Shown: positions 6,975 to 15,175 of the stretch, piece by piece
How the letters are laid out: every line of letters starts with the position of its first letter
How positions within the stretch are numbered: position 1 is the stretch's first letter
Source: Methylophaga sp.
Lineage (GTDB): Bacteria > Pseudomonadota > Gammaproteobacteria > Nitrosococcales > Methylophagaceae
Direction of reading: 5' to 3'
NCBI GenBank assembly: GCA_002733505.1
Contig: NVVW01000005.1
Location: 1 to 38,172 of the forward strand
DNA: 38,172 nucleotides
Notes under the pieces: generated by a model
Seen by the model: the letters and a program-made list of their open reading frames with translations, nothing else
Told to the model about the DNA's origin: nothing
Databases searched by the model: none
Translations under genes and position numbers: made by a program

Positions 6975-9730
6975 AGTTTAATCCTTTCTTCATTAATTTG
7001 TTTCTTCGGCGGTAATGGTGACAGATAACCAATCACTAACATCAATACACCGACTACTAAAAATGAAATAATACGTGATATTGTGCCACTACCTGCCAAA
7101 TCAATAAAGAACAGTTTCAAAACAACTAAGGCCAGCAATCCTGCACCAACAATCCAGAATATACGTGTCGATTTTTTGGAAGCTATACTCATTAATATCA
7201 TTGCGATCACACTCCATACAATAGACGTTACTGATTGGAATATTGTTGAACCCATTAATTCATAGATCCCATACGGCACTTGAGCAAAGGAATGAACTGA
7301 ACGAGCAATGACCGTATTAAGCCATATAAAGCTCATCACTGCCGCCACGCCGTAAATAAATACGTTTGGCATTATGATGATTTGGGTTTCTTTTGATTTA
7401 TTAATAAACCATAACCAGCCAGCGAATACGGCAATTACTAATGCTTGTGCAATATCGAGTGGATTAAGCACCGGAATATAACCGATTAAACCTGTTGTCG
7501 CTGCACTGCTGATCGCAAATAGCTGCCATATTAATAAAAATAACATAATGGGCAATAATCCCCATGTGTAATAGCCACGTTTAAATTGATTGATTGGCCA
7601 TGCGATTGACTTGCCTCTGCGCATAACAATTTCTGCAATTGCAATTAGCACAAATGCTGTTGCACTTGCTTTCCACACCATAGAAAGTGCTGAAAGGCTG
7701 TCATAAACTACCCATGTAATGATAAAGGCCAGCATCAACAATCCCGTTGCGTGCCAGAGACCTAATGTTGTTTTAGACCATATTAATTGCTTTCTTTTTA
7801 ATACAAGTAGATGAATAAAAAGTGCTGTCGGCCAGACTAAATAACCCAAATATTCAAAGGGGCCAATATAGCGTTTATCAATAAATGTACTGATTAATAA
7901 CAACACCATCATCGGTGTGAATAGCATAAATGACAACGTAATTGTTCGCCATAATAATAGTCGACTAAGTAGCACTTGTACAAACGTAGTCAATGAGAAA
8001 AATAAGATAAAGCCTTTTACTTCATAATCGCTTGCTACATAGCGTTCTATTTCAATCATGCCAGCAACAAACCACCAAAACAATCCCCAAATAACCATTA
8101 TCGTGGCAATAGGTAATTCTCGTTCAAATTGATAGCAGTTTTGGTGATATTTGTCATAAAGATAAGCAATTAATAATGCAGAAAAGCTCACTAGTATCAT
8201 GCCGATAAAGGCGCTATTTAGAATCGGTACACTATCTACTAAATGATGATTTTCTGATATAAACGCTAAGCCAGCGCCTATCGATAATAATAAGCCAAAA
8301 CCACGCGATACGAGATGCGACTGACGCAAACCAATCCACACTAACGCCGCCCCTTCTAATGACCAAATGGCGGCTGTCCATCGACCATCTAATAATAACG
8401 GCACTGCTAAACTGGCAAAGGTGATGCCTAAAGCCAAAAACGATTCTGCTAATAAGCGTACGCCTTTCTTTTCTGGCAACCATAATCGCCAAGCTAATAA
8501 TAAATAAATGACCGCCAGTGCAACGGCGGTAATGGCATCACCATATTCAAACGGTTTAACTAGTTGGCTTTGTAATGCAAACGCGATTATCGGTAAACCG
8601 AATACGATGGTGCCATCGACATAAAACTTTGATTTCGGTGCTTCTTTAAAGGCAAATAATATCGAGATGGCTAAGAAGAAAAAGAAGAATAAAATTAAGA
8701 AGAACTCTGTTGAAGCAAAATTCTCAGGTTGATAGGCCTGATAGCCCCATGCAGCACTGATGATAAAAGTAAACACAAAACCAATAAGATTAAGGAAACG
8801 CCACGATTTAAACCACGCAATGCCTAAGATCCCCATATTTAACAAAGCATAATATGAGAATAAGGCAATATGACTACCACCACCTGTTGACATCAATACT
8901 GGGGCTAGAAAGCCACCTACAATACCAAAAATAGCCAGTGACTTAGCATCTTGCTTAACGGCTAACCAGCCTGATAATGCTACCAGTAATAACATTACAG
9001 CAAAGGTGATGGCCACGGGCAACACATGATAAAACTTACTGGCGGCAAATACGGTTAGGTATAACAAACCAACACCTGCCCCTTGCAATATCAAGCCGTA
9101 TTCTAATCTTTCATCACGCAAACACCAACCAATCACCAACATAGCAATGCCAAAAGCGACAACGATTAATAAACGCAATTCAATGGGAAATAGGCTTCTT
9201 TCTGCAGCATATTTCAATAAAAATGCTACACCAAAGAACAGTACAATCGCACCGACTTTAACCACCACATTGCCCGTGGTGAAAAAGTTTTTCACTTTAA
9301 AAAATAGCTTCTCCCCAAAGTCTGGAACAACTGCAGTGGCTTTAGTTGCTGTCACCGTGTGCCGCGTTGGTTCCACTGAAGCGGCTTTTGCTGGTTCATT
9401 ATGTGTTAATGCTTCTATAAACTCTACATAACCAGCTGTTTCAGCTTGTGTTTTATACGCCTCATTCATTGGTTTTGGTGTGATTACATGCTTACTCTCA
9501 GTCTGCTCTGGCGGTATATCGGGCTTTGACTCCAGCTCTTGTTTTGGAGTTTTAGCTAACGTTTGTTTTTTCACCTTGGCTAAGACTTGCTCCAGTTCAA
9601 ATACACGCCCTTTTAATGATGAAATCATGCCAAAGGCAAGCCCTACGAATAAACCAATAACTAAACCTTCTTCTTCAGCCACAGCTGCACCAATGATTAA
9701 ACCTAATATTGATAACATTACTGTCAGCAT
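6971..9730 (-). CDS. DUF2339 multi-spanning membrane protein
   Basis: A 919-residue inner-membrane protein of the DUF2339 family, whose function is unknown. It starts with a hydrophobic segment (about 1-40), then a short coiled region (about 41-75) and a Lys/Pro/Glu-rich cytoplasmic stretch (about 55-125). From about residue 150 to the end, more than twenty hydrophobic segments follow with very short loops. A conserved-looking block occurs around GWLAVKQDAKSLAIFGIVGGFLAP in mid-protein. AGGAGA lies six bases before ATG 9730 and supports this start. It is transcribed towards ubiK but has its own gap, and seems to be a single gene, perhaps with a 24-codon trailer. Confidence 0.85.
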   Translation of the reverse strand: MLTVMLSILGLIIGAAVAEEEGLVIGLFVGLAFGMISSLKGRVFELEQVLAKVKKQTLAKTPKQELESKPDIPPEQTESKHVITPKPMNEAYKTQAETAGYVEFIEALTHNEPAKAASVEPTRHTVTATKATAVVPDFGEKLFFKVKNFFTTGNVVVKVGAIVLFFGVAFLLKYAAERSLFPIELRLLIVVAFGIAMLVIGWCLRDERLEYGLILQGAGVGLLYLTVFAASKFYHVLPVAITFAVMLLLVALSGWLAVKQDAKSLAIFGIVGGFLAPVLMSTGGGSHIALFSYYALLNMGILGIAWFKSWRFLNLIGFVFTFIISAAWGYQAYQPENFASTEFFLILFFFFFLAISILFAFKEAPKSKFYVDGTIVFGLPIIAFALQSQLVKPFEYGDAITAVALAVIYLLLAWRLWLPEKKGVRLLAESFLALGITFASLAVPLLLDGRWTAAIWSLEGAALVWIGLRQSHLVSRGFGLLLSIGAGLAFISENHHLVDSVPILNSAFIGMILVSFSALLIAYLYDKYHQNCYQFERELPIATIMVIWGLFWWFVAGMIEIERYVASDYEVKGFILFFSLTTFVQVLLSRLLLWRTITLSFMLFTPMMVLLLISTFIDKRYIGPFEYLGYLVWPTALFIHLLVLKRKQLIWSKTTLGLWHATGLLMLAFIITWVVYDSLSALSMVWKASATAFVLIAIAEIVMRRGKSIAWPINQFKRGYYTWGLLPIMLFLLIWQLFAISSAATTGLIGYIPVLNPLDIAQALVIAVFAGWLWFINKSKETQIIIMPNVFIYGVAAVMSFIWLNTVIARSVHSFAQVPYGIYELMGSTIFQSVTSIVWSVIAMILMSIASKKSTRIFWIVGAGLLALVVLKLFFIDLAGSGTISRIISFLVVGVLMLVIGYLSPLPPKKQINEERIKL

Positions 9731-9821
9731 TAACTATCTCCTTTCATAATAACGGTCATTGTATGCTGATTAAGTAATAACATGTTATAAATCTAACCGT
9801 TATATAGTACCCTGTTAAAAC

Positions 9822-9867
9822 TATACCCAAAATCATTGAAACTGCAGTTTCAATGATTTTGGGTATA
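9822..9867. repeat. Perfect 46-bp palindrome, tip-to-tail TATACCC element
   Basis: The 23-bp arms at 9822-9844 and 9845-9867 are exact reverse complements with no loop, centred on CTGCAG (9842-9847). Each arm is a TATACCC-family tip. In effect this is an element reduced to its two terminal repeats with no interior. It ends 24 bases before the ypfJ start and lies between the divergent DUF2339 and ypfJ genes. Confidence 0.85.
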
Positions 9868-9891
9868 TATCAGAACCATAGAGAAATAAAA

Positions 9892-10758
9892 ATGAGATGG
9901 CGTAATCGACGAACTAGCAGTAATATTGAAGATAGGCGAAACCAAACAAGCCGAAGAGGTAAAGCCGCAAAAGGTAGTGTTGGCACTATTGTTATTGCAC
10001 TTGCTGCCATGTATTTTTTTGGTGTTGATCCTCAGTTGGTAATGAATATCTTAGGCGGAGGTGCAATACAAACCACTTCTCAAGTCGATCCTAACTATCG
10101 CCCCAGTGCTGCTGAACAACAGCTCGCTCAATTTACCGGTGTGGTGCTCGCTGACACAGAAGATGTATGGCACCCTTTATTCAAACAAATGGGCAAGCGC
10201 TATCAAGAACCCAGATTAGTATTATTTACTGATGCTGTGCGTTCCGCCTGCGGTCATGCCCAAGCGTCCATGGGGCCTTTTTACTGCCCAGGCGATAATA
10301 AAATTTATATCGATCTTGGCTTTTATCAGCAACTAAAAAATAGACATGATGCCCCGGGAGACTTTGCTCAAGCCTATGTTATTGCACACGAAGTCGGTCA
10401 TCATGTGCAAAATCTGCTCGGTATCTCTGGGCAAGTCCAACAAGCAAAACAAAGAATGAGCAAAGAAAAAGGCAATCAATTATCAGTGATGTTAGAGCTA
10501 CAAGCCGATTGCTTTTCTGGGGTATGGGCGCACCATACCGAACGTGCAAAACACGTATTAGAGCAAGGTGATATCGAAGAAGCTCTGACCGCCGCCAGCG
10601 CCATTGGCGATGATCGCCTGCAAAAACAAGCACGCGGTTATGCCTCACCAGAGTCCTTTACTCACGGCACATCCGAGCAACGAGTGCGGTGGTTTAAAAC
10701 GGGTTTCAGCAAGGGAACCGTTGAAAGCTGTAATACATTTGAAGCGACAAGGTTATAG
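9892..10758 (+). CDS. ypfJ: Neutral zinc metallopeptidase family protein (YpfJ)
   Basis: A 288-residue putative membrane-anchored zinc protease of the YpfJ family (E. coli 287). The start is set at ATG 9892 because homologues begin MRW..RR.S.N.EDRR; the longer frame from 9853 would begin inside the palindrome. A basic N-terminus (1-27) precedes one membrane segment (about 31-45). The protease domain carries HEVGH at 166-170 (two zinc-binding His and the catalytic Glu) and ELQADCFSG at 202-210, which should supply the third ligand. The domain probably faces the periplasm. The substrate is unknown. It is followed by a diguanylate cyclase gene after a 65-base gap. Confidence 0.9.
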   Translation: MRWRNRRTSSNIEDRRNQTSRRGKAAKGSVGTIVIALAAMYFFGVDPQLVMNILGGGAIQTTSQVDPNYRPSAAEQQLAQFTGVVLADTEDVWHPLFKQMGKRYQEPRLVLFTDAVRSACGHAQASMGPFYCPGDNKIYIDLGFYQQLKNRHDAPGDFAQAYVIAHEVGHHVQNLLGISGQVQQAKQRMSKEKGNQLSVMLELQADCFSGVWAHHTERAKHVLEQGDIEEALTAASAIGDDRLQKQARGYASPESFTHGTSEQRVRWFKTGFSKGTVESCNTFEATRL

Positions 10759-10823
10759 ATTTTTAGTTCACCACGACGCTATTGCCAAAAAAATGTTTAT
10801 TTATACTCAGGGTAAATCGTGAT

Positions 10824-11801
10824 ATGCAACAAAAAAGTACACAAGAAATGCCTGATTTTATTATAAGATCCACACTAGGGGTGTCATTAAGTGTGATCTT
10901 ACTTATGATCCCCTTCTCCATTATAAGCATTATCCAAGATCGTTACCTCATAGCTACTTTGATAATGCTTATGCTACTAGCTTGCGGTACTAATGTTTGG
11001 CTTGGTTGTAAAGACCAATACCATAACAAAATTAATTTATTGGGGATATTGGTTACCGCAATTACTGCTGCCATTTCACTCTACCAACTTGAGGTTATAG
11101 CGTCCTATTGGTCCTTACTGCTTGTAATCGCTTTATATCTTATTCTACCGCTAAAGCAAGCATGGATAGTCAATATTGTTTTTGTTAGTGTTATTGTGCC
11201 TATTGCATGGCATGTTCTTGAGCAGGGCATTGTACTACGCTTTTTTTCGGTATTAATTGGCACAAGCTTGTTTGCTTTTACTTCAACACATGAGATCTAT
11301 AAACAATACTATTTACTAAAAGAACAATCTATTACTGACAATCTAACAGGCTTATATAATCGTTCTACGCTACAAAGTTCCCTTGAAAATGCACTTCACC
11401 AAAGTGATCGCTCAAACACAGATATGGCCATTCTTATGATCGATATTGACCACTTTAAAACAATTAATGATCAATTCGGTCATGATGTAGGAGACACTGT
11501 TTTGAAAAAAACAGGTGCATTTTTAAAACAGTCTTTTCGTGCCAGCGATAGCGTATTTAGAATTGGCGGTGAAGAGTTTATGGCTCTTATTTATAATAGT
11601 GATAAAACTGACGCTATCCGTGTTGCAGAAAAGCTCCGAAAAGAGTTTTTGCAACTGCCATTAATCTCTGGCCATACTATTTCTATCAGCATTGGCGTAG
11701 CTAGCCTTCAAGCCGAAATGGATTGGAAACAGTGGATGAAGCTGGGTGATGAGAATTTATATAAAGCTAAAGATAATGGTCGAAATCAGGTGGTCTCATG
11801 A
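10824..11801 (+). CDS. Membrane-bound diguanylate cyclase (GGDEF)
   Basis: About 325 residues: roughly six membrane segments in residues 15-155, a short linker (about 160-172), then a GGDEF domain. The active-site signature GGEEF at 248-252 is intact, and an inhibitory-site RASD (239-242) sits five residues before it, so it should make cyclic di-GMP and be product-inhibited. The sensor region is simple and unclassified; no PAS, CHASE or 7TMR domain is recognisable. ATG 10824 is chosen because the residues before it, read from 10782, are unlike a signal sequence; the true start is uncertain. The stop overlaps the next gene (ATGA at 11798-11801). Confidence 0.9.
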   Translation: MQQKSTQEMPDFIIRSTLGVSLSVILLMIPFSIISIIQDRYLIATLIMLMLLACGTNVWLGCKDQYHNKINLLGILVTAITAAISLYQLEVIASYWSLLLVIALYLILPLKQAWIVNIVFVSVIVPIAWHVLEQGIVLRFFSVLIGTSLFAFTSTHEIYKQYYLLKEQSITDNLTGLYNRSTLQSSLENALHQSDRSNTDMAILMIDIDHFKTINDQFGHDVGDTVLKKTGAFLKQSFRASDSVFRIGGEEFMALIYNSDKTDAIRVAEKLRKEFLQLPLISGHTISISIGVASLQAEMDWKQWMKLGDENLYKAKDNGRNQVVS

Positions 11802-12283
11802 TTGAATCTGCTGTTACAGAATTACTCAACACTAAAAATATTGCCTTTGATGTGGTTGAAATTCCGCTTTCTGAAGATAAAAAACCGATCCGTAACTTAG
11901 AAGAGTTGCTCCAATCTGAAGGACGAGATCCCAATTCAGTCGTCCGCAGTTTATTATTCAAAACCAAATCAGCTGATTTTGTATTGCTTGCTGTTGTAGG
12001 CAGCGGTCGTGCTGATTGGGCGGTGTTACGTAAACACCTCGGTGAACGCAAACTTAGAATGGCTGAATTTGATGAAGTCTCAGAAGCAACCGGCTACGTT
12101 GTGGGCGCTGTTCCTCCTATTGCACTGCCAAACTTGATTCGGGTGCTGGTTGATAATAGTATAGCGGATTATGAGCATGTCATTATTAGCAGTGGCGTAT
12201 TGGGCTATGCCTTATCACTAGCAAGCAGTGATTTACTTACCTTATTAGCTGATGCTGACAAAGGTCAGTTTATAAAAGAGTAA
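11798..12283 (+). CDS. YbaK/ProX-type aminoacyl-tRNA deacylase
   Basis: A 161-residue single-domain protein of the YbaK/ProX editing superfamily, which hydrolyses mischarged aminoacyl-tRNAs such as Cys- or Ala-tRNA(Pro). Recognisable parts are an N-terminal IAFDVVEIP stretch, VVRSLLFKTKSADFVLLAVV at about 47-66 with the conserved lysine, and a GYVVGAVPPIALP loop at about 104-116. The start overlaps the diguanylate cyclase stop by four bases, suggesting coupled translation. It converges on the TPMT gene with one base between stops. The subfamily and the preferred tRNA cannot be decided from the sequence. Confidence 0.85.
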   Translation: MIESAVTELLNTKNIAFDVVEIPLSEDKKPIRNLEELLQSEGRDPNSVVRSLLFKTKSADFVLLAVVGSGRADWAVLRKHLGERKLRMAEFDEVSEATGYVVGAVPPIALPNLIRVLVDNSIADYEHVIISSGVLGYALSLASSDLLTLLADADKGQFIKE

Positions 12284-12284
12284 C

Positions 12285-12905
12285 CTAATATTTTTCTTTA
12301 AGTAAGCTTATATTAATCGCCTGCCACCTTGCTAAGGCAATATATAATTTCTCATATTTACCCGATGAATGGGTAAGCTGAGTGCTATATTGCTGGCTCC
12401 ATTGCCAGCGTTGTGTTTGGAATAAGGCTTTCATTTTACTGATCTCACAATGAAAGGGTGGGCCGCCGTCCTGATCTGATTGCATAAACTGGGCATAGAC
12501 TTTTCCTGTGGTCTTTAGCCATTTATACAAACAGTTCTCATAGTCTGACCACAGTTCCGGTGGCAAGGCACATAAACTGGTTTGTTCATAAATGGCATCA
12601 AAAGGTTTATCCGCTTGCCATGTAAAGAAGTCAGCTTGTATTAACTCTGCGCTTAAGCCTTTATCTGTTAATTGTTGTGACAGATTTTTAATAGGCGTAG
12701 CTGAAATATCAATAGCAACGACTTCAAAGCCAAGTTCAGCAAGCGTTATTACTTCATAACCATTACCACAGCCCGGAATAAGTATTCGGCATGGCTTTAA
12801 CAAACCAAGCTCAATCCAATGCAATAAATTGGCACTGATTTCACCTCTATCCCAACCTGTTTGTCCGATTTGGTAGCGCTGCTCCCAATTATTACCAGCT
12901 TCCAT
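12285..12905 (-). CDS. TPMT-family SAM-dependent methyltransferase
   Basis: A 206-residue protein of the thiopurine S-methyltransferase (TPMT) family. It opens with NNWEQRYQIGQTGWDRGEIS, the usual substrate-cap segment W...Y..G.T.WD. The SAM-binding motif I is ILIPGCGNGYEV at about 41-52, followed by VVAIDIS (about 61-67) and a QADFF loop (about 90-94). Bacterial members methylate small thiols, selenium and tellurium compounds or other electrophiles; the substrate here is unknown. It starts three bases after the upstream membrane methyltransferase gene and is the last gene of that three-gene run. Confidence 0.85.
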   Translation of the reverse strand: MEAGNNWEQRYQIGQTGWDRGEISANLLHWIELGLLKPCRILIPGCGNGYEVITLAELGFEVVAIDISATPIKNLSQQLTDKGLSAELIQADFFTWQADKPFDAIYEQTSLCALPPELWSDYENCLYKWLKTTGKVYAQFMQSDQDGGPPFHCEISKMKALFQTQRWQWSQQYSTQLTHSSGKYEKLYIALARWQAINISLLKEKY

Positions 12906-12908
12906 AGT

Positions 12909-13364
12909 TTAAAACCACCTCCTCACTTTATACTTGAAGTCTCTATATTGCTGACCAAATTTTTGTTCTAAGATTTGTTCTTCTGGGATAATTTGTTGAT
13001 TGGTCATAACCACTATAAAAATAGGCAACATCATGAAAGGTAATAAACTACCAAGAAATATGGCCCAGCCCAGCAATAATAGGACTAGGCCGACATACAT
13101 TGGATTCCGCGTAAACCGATACATTCCTGTTGTTACTAATTTATCAGCATTTTCAGGATGAATCGGATTCATCGTTGTATGTGCTCTGAAAAATTGTACG
13201 AGTGACACGCCATCTGAAGACAAGCCCAAGATTACAAAAATAAAACCCGCTTTATTCCAAGGATTGGAAATCAACTTTATAATCGGCAAGTAGCTATCTA
13301 ACAGCCACATTATTCCTGCTGCTATTAATAAATAGATAGGCGGTGGAATTTTTAGTTTAAGCAC
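12909..13364 (-). CDS. Isoprenylcysteine carboxyl methyltransferase-like membrane protein
   Basis: About 151 residues with four membrane segments, of the ICMT/phospholipid methyltransferase fold. The signature is GMYRFTRNPMYVGLVLLLLGW, followed by a hydrophobic hairpin, a conserved EEQ.LEQKFGQQYRDFKYKVRRWF end and a late acidic residue, as expected for SAM binding. The start is placed at GTG 13364, giving VLKLKIPPPIY, eight bases after the HerA-like stop; homologues begin MLKLKIPPP. A longer frame from GTG 13403 would overlap the upstream gene by 32 bases. The substrate is unknown; bacterial members often act on small membrane molecules. Confidence 0.8.
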   Translation of the reverse strand: MLKLKIPPPIYLLIAAGIMWLLDSYLPIIKLISNPWNKAGFIFVILGLSSDGVSLVQFFRAHTTMNPIHPENADKLVTTGMYRFTRNPMYVGLVLLLLGWAIFLGSLLPFMMLPIFIVVMTNQQIIPEEQILEQKFGQQYRDFKYKVRRWF

Positions 13365-13371
13365 CGTACCG

Positions 13372-14853
13372 TTACTTGCCGCCAAGCAGTGATCCCAACA
13401 CACCTCGAATCAATTTGCGCCCCACTTGGCTACCCACTGCCCGCATCGCACTTTTCATAAAGGTTTCCATCACCGATTGACGTTGACGACCACTTTTGGA
13501 TTTCTCATTTTTGTTGCGCTCTTTTTGTTGCGCAACGCTGACTTCTTCAGCATGTTGTTTTTTAGCCAACGCTTCAGCACGCACTGCCAAGATCTCGTAA
13601 GCAGATTCCCTATCTACTGTTTTTTCATACACGCCCGCCACTATTGAGTTTGACATTAAAACCGTTCGTTGACTGGCATCAATCGGTCCAATTTGGCTTT
13701 TTGGTGGCTTAATGAGTGTGCGTTCTACAATACCGGGGCGACCTTTACTATCTAACAAAGAGACTAGAGCCTCCCCTACCCCCAGCTCCGTGATCACCTC
13801 TCGGGTATTGAGCTTCGGATTATCTCGAAACGTTTCAGCCGCCGCACGCACGGCTTTTTGATCGCGTGCCGTATACGCACGCAAAGCATGCTGGATACGA
13901 TTACCTAATTGGCCTAATACCCCATCGGGAATATCGGTTGGATTCTGCGTCACAAAATATACCCCTACGCCTTTAGAGCGGATCAAACGGACCACTTGCT
14001 CGATTTTATCTAATAATACTTTCGGTGCATCTTTAAAAATTAAATGTGCTTCATCAAAAAATAGCACTAATTTAGGTTTATCGGGATCGCCTACTTCGGG
14101 CAGTTGCTCAAATAGCTCTGACATTAACCATAATAAAAAGGTGCTGTATAACTGAGGTGAATTCATCAAAGTTGTCGCATCTAGCATATTGATAATGCCT
14201 TTACCATTTTGGTCGGTTTGCATTAAATCATCTAAATTTAATACTGGCTCGCCAAATAATTGATCGCCTCCTTGGTCTTCAAGACTGATCAATCGCCGTT
14301 GAATTGCACCCACGCTAGCCGCCGACACATTACCATATAACGTACGGAATTCTTTAGCATTATCAGACACGAATTTGAGCATGGCACGCAGATCTTTCAG
14401 ATCCAGCAATAGCCAACCATTATCATCTGCCACTCGAAACACTAACGACAACACACCACCTTGCGTATCATTAAGATTCAATAAACGAGACAATAATAAC
14501 GGGCCTAGATCAGAAATGGTGGTTCTAACCGGGTGGCCTTTTTTACCAAATACATCCCAAAAAGTGGCGGGGAAACCTTGAAACTTAAAATGATCCAACT
14601 GCATGATTTCAACCCGTTCAGCCACTTTAGGGTGCTCCCGACCCGGCTGAGTCACACCCGATACATCGCCTTTTATATCTGCTAAAAATACCGGCACACC
14701 TATTTCGCTAAAGCCTTCGGCAAGCCCCTGCATGGTAATGGTTTTTCCTGTACCCGTCGCACCGGCAATTAAACCATGTTTGTTCGCCATTTCAGCTAAC
14801 AAGCCAATGGCTTGACCTTCATTACTTTGTCCGATAAAAATTGTTTGGTTCAT
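13372..14853 (-). CDS. HerA-like ATPase, DUF853 (YjgR family)
   Basis: A 493-residue ATPase related to HerA/FtsK-type DNA translocases. Walker A GATGTGKT is at 31-38 and Walker B KLVLFFDEAHLIF at 261-273. A sensor-like YFVTQNPTDIPDGVLGQLGNR follows, with RAYTARDQKAVRAAAETFR further on. The last 70 residues are basic and probably contact nucleic acid or a partner. DUF853 proteins are widespread but functionally undefined; no NurA nuclease gene is adjacent. AAGGAG five bases before ATG 14853 supports the start. It leads an apparent operon with two methyltransferase genes. A TATACCC-family element ends 27 bases upstream of the ATG. Confidence 0.9.
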   Translation of the reverse strand: MNQTIFIGQSNEGQAIGLLAEMANKHGLIAGATGTGKTITMQGLAEGFSEIGVPVFLADIKGDVSGVTQPGREHPKVAERVEIMQLDHFKFQGFPATFWDVFGKKGHPVRTTISDLGPLLLSRLLNLNDTQGGVLSLVFRVADDNGWLLLDLKDLRAMLKFVSDNAKEFRTLYGNVSAASVGAIQRRLISLEDQGGDQLFGEPVLNLDDLMQTDQNGKGIINMLDATTLMNSPQLYSTFLLWLMSELFEQLPEVGDPDKPKLVLFFDEAHLIFKDAPKVLLDKIEQVVRLIRSKGVGVYFVTQNPTDIPDGVLGQLGNRIQHALRAYTARDQKAVRAAAETFRDNPKLNTREVITELGVGEALVSLLDSKGRPGIVERTLIKPPKSQIGPIDASQRTVLMSNSIVAGVYEKTVDRESAYEILAVRAEALAKKQHAEEVSVAQQKERNKNEKSKSGRQRQSVMETFMKSAMRAVGSQVGRKLIRGVLGSLLGGK

Positions 14854-14880
14854 GTGAGCTCCTTTTCTACTTAATCAATA

Positions 14881-15074
14881 TATACCCATGATACTTCAAT
14901 CTGCAAAGTTTATGCGTCATCTCCGAGATCTTACCCAGTCAAGCTGAGCACATGTTTATCGGGGATCTATGAGGCTAGCTTAAAGATTAAATGAACAAAA
15001 AAGATTCTCGATTAAAGCACTCGAGAATGACGGGGGTTATTAAAATTACTGCAAACTGAATGATCACGGGTATA
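14881..15074. mobile_element. MITE-like element between recD and the HerA-like gene
   Basis: It is bounded by TATACCC tips at 14881 and, inverted, at 15074; the first 25 bases of the two ends match at about 19 positions. The 194-bp interior has no credible gene. It contains a stretch identical over 23 bases (14930-14952, including CCCAGTCAAGCTGAGCAC) to the element at 22483-22651, and a small hairpin around 15012-15036 (arms ATTCTCGA and TCGAGAAT). It fills most of the 320-base gap 14854-15175; I see nothing else there except a short CGTTCA/TGAACG hairpin at about 15104-15118. Confidence 0.7.
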
Positions 15075-15175
15075 ACACCTACTATTAGTGGTAACCCGCT
15101 TGTCCGTTCAAGGTGAACGTAATTTTTAATATCTCAAAATGAGTGTGCCATGTTCTTCCTAGATACTTTACTTAC

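Noticed and set aside
10604..10822. 72-codon plus-strand frame between ypfJ and the GGDEF gene
   Set aside because: It overlaps the conserved ypfJ coding region in another frame and has no recognisable protein features.
15104..15126. CGTTCA/TGAACG hairpin followed by a short T run, as a terminator
   Set aside because: It points along the plus strand, where no gene ends; the minus-strand recD has no such structure.
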